From Bacilli bacterium (GTDB taxonomy: Bacteria; Bacillota_I; Bacilli_A; RFN20; UBA1709): 7,463 bases of DNA. The position numbers were made by a program, and so were the translations under genes. Location: NCBI GenBank assembly GCA_028694305.1, contig JAQUTO010000040.1:1-7463 (forward strand). Direction: 5' to 3'. Every line of letters starts with the position of its first letter. Position 1 is the first letter of the stretch. This document shows, piece after piece, positions 6,113 to 7,463 of the stretch. Under the pieces are notes generated by a model. It saw nothing but the letters and a program-made list of their open reading frames with translations. It was not told where the DNA came from and searched no databases.

Positions 6113-7463
6113 ATGAAATTATTAAAAATCTTCAAACGCTATATAAAAAATCAATTATGGACCTTAATTGGCGTAGTTGCATTACTGATTATTTTAAACT
6201 ATTTCCGGAGTTTAGTCCCCTTGTTTATCTCAAAAGTCTTTGCGATTTTACAAGGTGATGACTCTTCAACATTACCAACTATCATAAATAGTATCTTTAT
6301 TGGAAAGGAAATTCCTTTACAATTAATGCTATTGGCAGCTTGTATTTGTTGCACGGTTTTAGTTCGTGATTTAATGAATATGGCAACTGATATTGGTATT
6401 TCCTATGTCAGTGAGGGTATTGGTTACAATATCCAAACAGACTTCTATAGTCATGTTCAAGATTTGCCTTATTCTTACTTAAATCATGCTCAAACAGGTG
6501 ATTTGATTCAAAGAAGTATTTCTGATATTAACCGGGTTAAGCGTTTCATTGGTGAAGTTTTACCAATGTGTGCTAACGCTTTTTTCCAAATTGCCATTTA
6601 TTCGACTCAAATGATAAGAATTAACGCCCAAATATCTCTAATCTTACTTGCACCAATCTTTTGTATGTTAATTGGCGCCATTATTTACTTTAGTCGTAAC
6701 TCCAAAATCTTTACTGATATGGAAGAGACTGAAGGTAAAATGACCGCTGTGGCTCAAGAAAACTTAACTGGAATTCGGGTAGTTAAAGCTTTTGCTAATG
6801 AAAAGTATGAAATATCTAAGTTTAAGCAAGTAATTGATAAAATGATGAATGCTTGGCGAACTATGATGGCAAAAATGTCCACTTATTATGGAATCATGGA
6901 TGGCATCACATACTTAATCATGCTGCTTTCTTTTGTTTTATCCTTCTATTTTGTTAGAGATGGTAAATTAACCTTTGCCCAAGCAACCTCACTCTTCTTA
7001 TATGTAGAATATGTCATTTGGCCAACAAGAACGTTAGGTCGCCAAATTGGTGAAATGAACCGGAGTGATATTGCCGGAGCTAGAGTTATGGAAATCATTG
7101 ATGAACAAACCGAATATGGGACCCAAGATGGCACGTTAAAACCAACAATTCTTGGTAATATTGAGTATCGTGATGTCTTCTTCCAATTCAAGGATAGTAA
7201 TAATCCAACTATTAATGATATCAATTTAAGCATTAAACAAGGTGAAACCATCGCTTTAATGGGTAAAACTGGTTGTGGTAAATCAACATTAGTTAGTTTA
7301 CTTAACCGGATGCTGGATTGTACATCAGGCACAATTTACTTAGATGGTGTTGATATTAAACAAATCAATAAACACTATCTAAGAAAGCAAGTTGGGTTAG
7401 TATTACAAGAACCTTTCTTGTTCTCTAAGACCATTGCTGAAAACATTGGTATTAGTTTAAATA
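6113..7463 (+). CDS. ABC exporter half-transporter, membrane plus ATPase domains (3' truncated by the window)
   Basis: The reading frame is open for 450 codons to the window edge. Residues 1 to about 310 form a type IV ABC-exporter membrane domain with six likely helices (roughly 16-38, 69-90, 149-170, 175-196, 265-282 and 290-308) and the family signature QENLTGIRVVKAFANE near 215-230. The nucleotide-binding domain begins around 355 and shows Walker A GKTGCGKST (384-392) and the Q-loop Gln432 (LVLQEPFLFS). The signature, Walker B and H-loop lie beyond the window. It resembles MdlA/YheI-type multidrug or lipid exporters, which usually pair with a second half-transporter downstream. No C39 peptidase domain precedes the first helix, so it is not an obvious double-glycine peptide processor. 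AGAGGTG (6101-6107) overlaps the obg stop and gives the start, so it is probably in the obg operon. Its substrate cannot be told. Confidence 0.93.
   Translation, partial: MKLLKIFKRYIKNQLWTLIGVVALLIILNYFRSLVPLFISKVFAILQGDDSSTLPTIINSIFIGKEIPLQLMLLAACICCTVLVRDLMNMATDIGISYVSEGIGYNIQTDFYSHVQDLPYSYLNHAQTGDLIQRSISDINRVKRFIGEVLPMCANAFFQIAIYSTQMIRINAQISLILLAPIFCMLIGAIIYFSRNSKIFTDMEETEGKMTAVAQENLTGIRVVKAFANEKYEISKFKQVIDKMMNAWRTMMAKMSTYYGIMDGITYLIMLLSFVLSFYFVRDGKLTFAQATSLFLYVEYVIWPTRTLGRQIGEMNRSDIAGARVMEIIDEQTEYGTQDGTLKPTILGNIEYRDVFFQFKDSNNPTINDINLSIKQGETIALMGKTGCGKSTLVSLLNRMLDCTSGTIYLDGVDIKQINKHYLRKQVGLVLQEPFLFSKTIAENIGISLN

Noticed and set aside
6113..6200. C39 peptidase domain on the ABC exporter that could process the GG peptide
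   Set aside because: The protein goes straight from a short basic N-terminus into the first membrane helix; there is no room for the roughly 130-residue peptidase domain.
6946..7332. Minus-strand ORF of 128 codons
   Set aside because: It is antisense to the ABC exporter, whose membrane helix, Walker A and Q-loop are read in the + frame; treated as a shadow.

Overview
The window is a low-GC, gene-dense piece of a Firmicutes-type chromosome (Bacilli or a Mollicutes/Erysipelotrichia-like relative). The support is the tail of a T-box riboswitch before valS, an L21-type ribosomal leader before rplU, strong AGGAGG ribosome binding sites, the conserved order rplU-prp-rpmA-obg, and an L27 with the Firmicutes N-terminal extension. 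Trp is encoded by TGG and no TGA interrupts the genes, so the reading frames fit the standard bacterial code. All genes are on the + strand. No mobile element, CRISPR array, tRNA or rRNA is visible, and no gene-free stretch reaches 300 bases.

Layout. (1) 1-2773: the end of a T-box with its terminator hairpin, then valS (valyl-tRNA synthetase), closed by an intrinsic terminator. (2) 2805-3720: a 74-residue small protein overlapping radC by one base (TAATG), closed by an intrinsic terminator. The small protein looks like a double-glycine-leader secreted peptide (LSVKEAQSVCGG followed by a hydrophobic segment). (3) 3722-4797: an extended -10 promoter, an L21 leader RNA, then rplU (L21), prp/ysxB (the cysteine protease that trims L27) overlapping by TAATG, and rpmA (L27) with the cleavable extension, closed by a strong terminator. 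(4) 4816 to the end: obgE, then, ten bases later, an ABC exporter half-transporter that runs off the window.

How the genes fit together. valS, rplU, prp, rpmA and obgE all serve translation or ribosome assembly. Prp would mature L27, which together with L21 belongs to the 50S subunit whose assembly Obg supports. radC and the exporter are outside this theme. The layout resembles the Bacillus valS...radC...rplU-ysxB-rpmA...obg region, but without folC, comC, maf, mreBCD, minCD and spo genes between.

The one element I cannot assign to a known, named gene is the double-glycine peptide at 2805-3029. It is an orphan putative exported peptide (bacteriocin-like or signalling) inside a housekeeping block, translationally coupled to radC. 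No dedicated maturation peptidase or immunity gene is visible beside it. It is the best candidate here for undescribed biology; its function is inference only.
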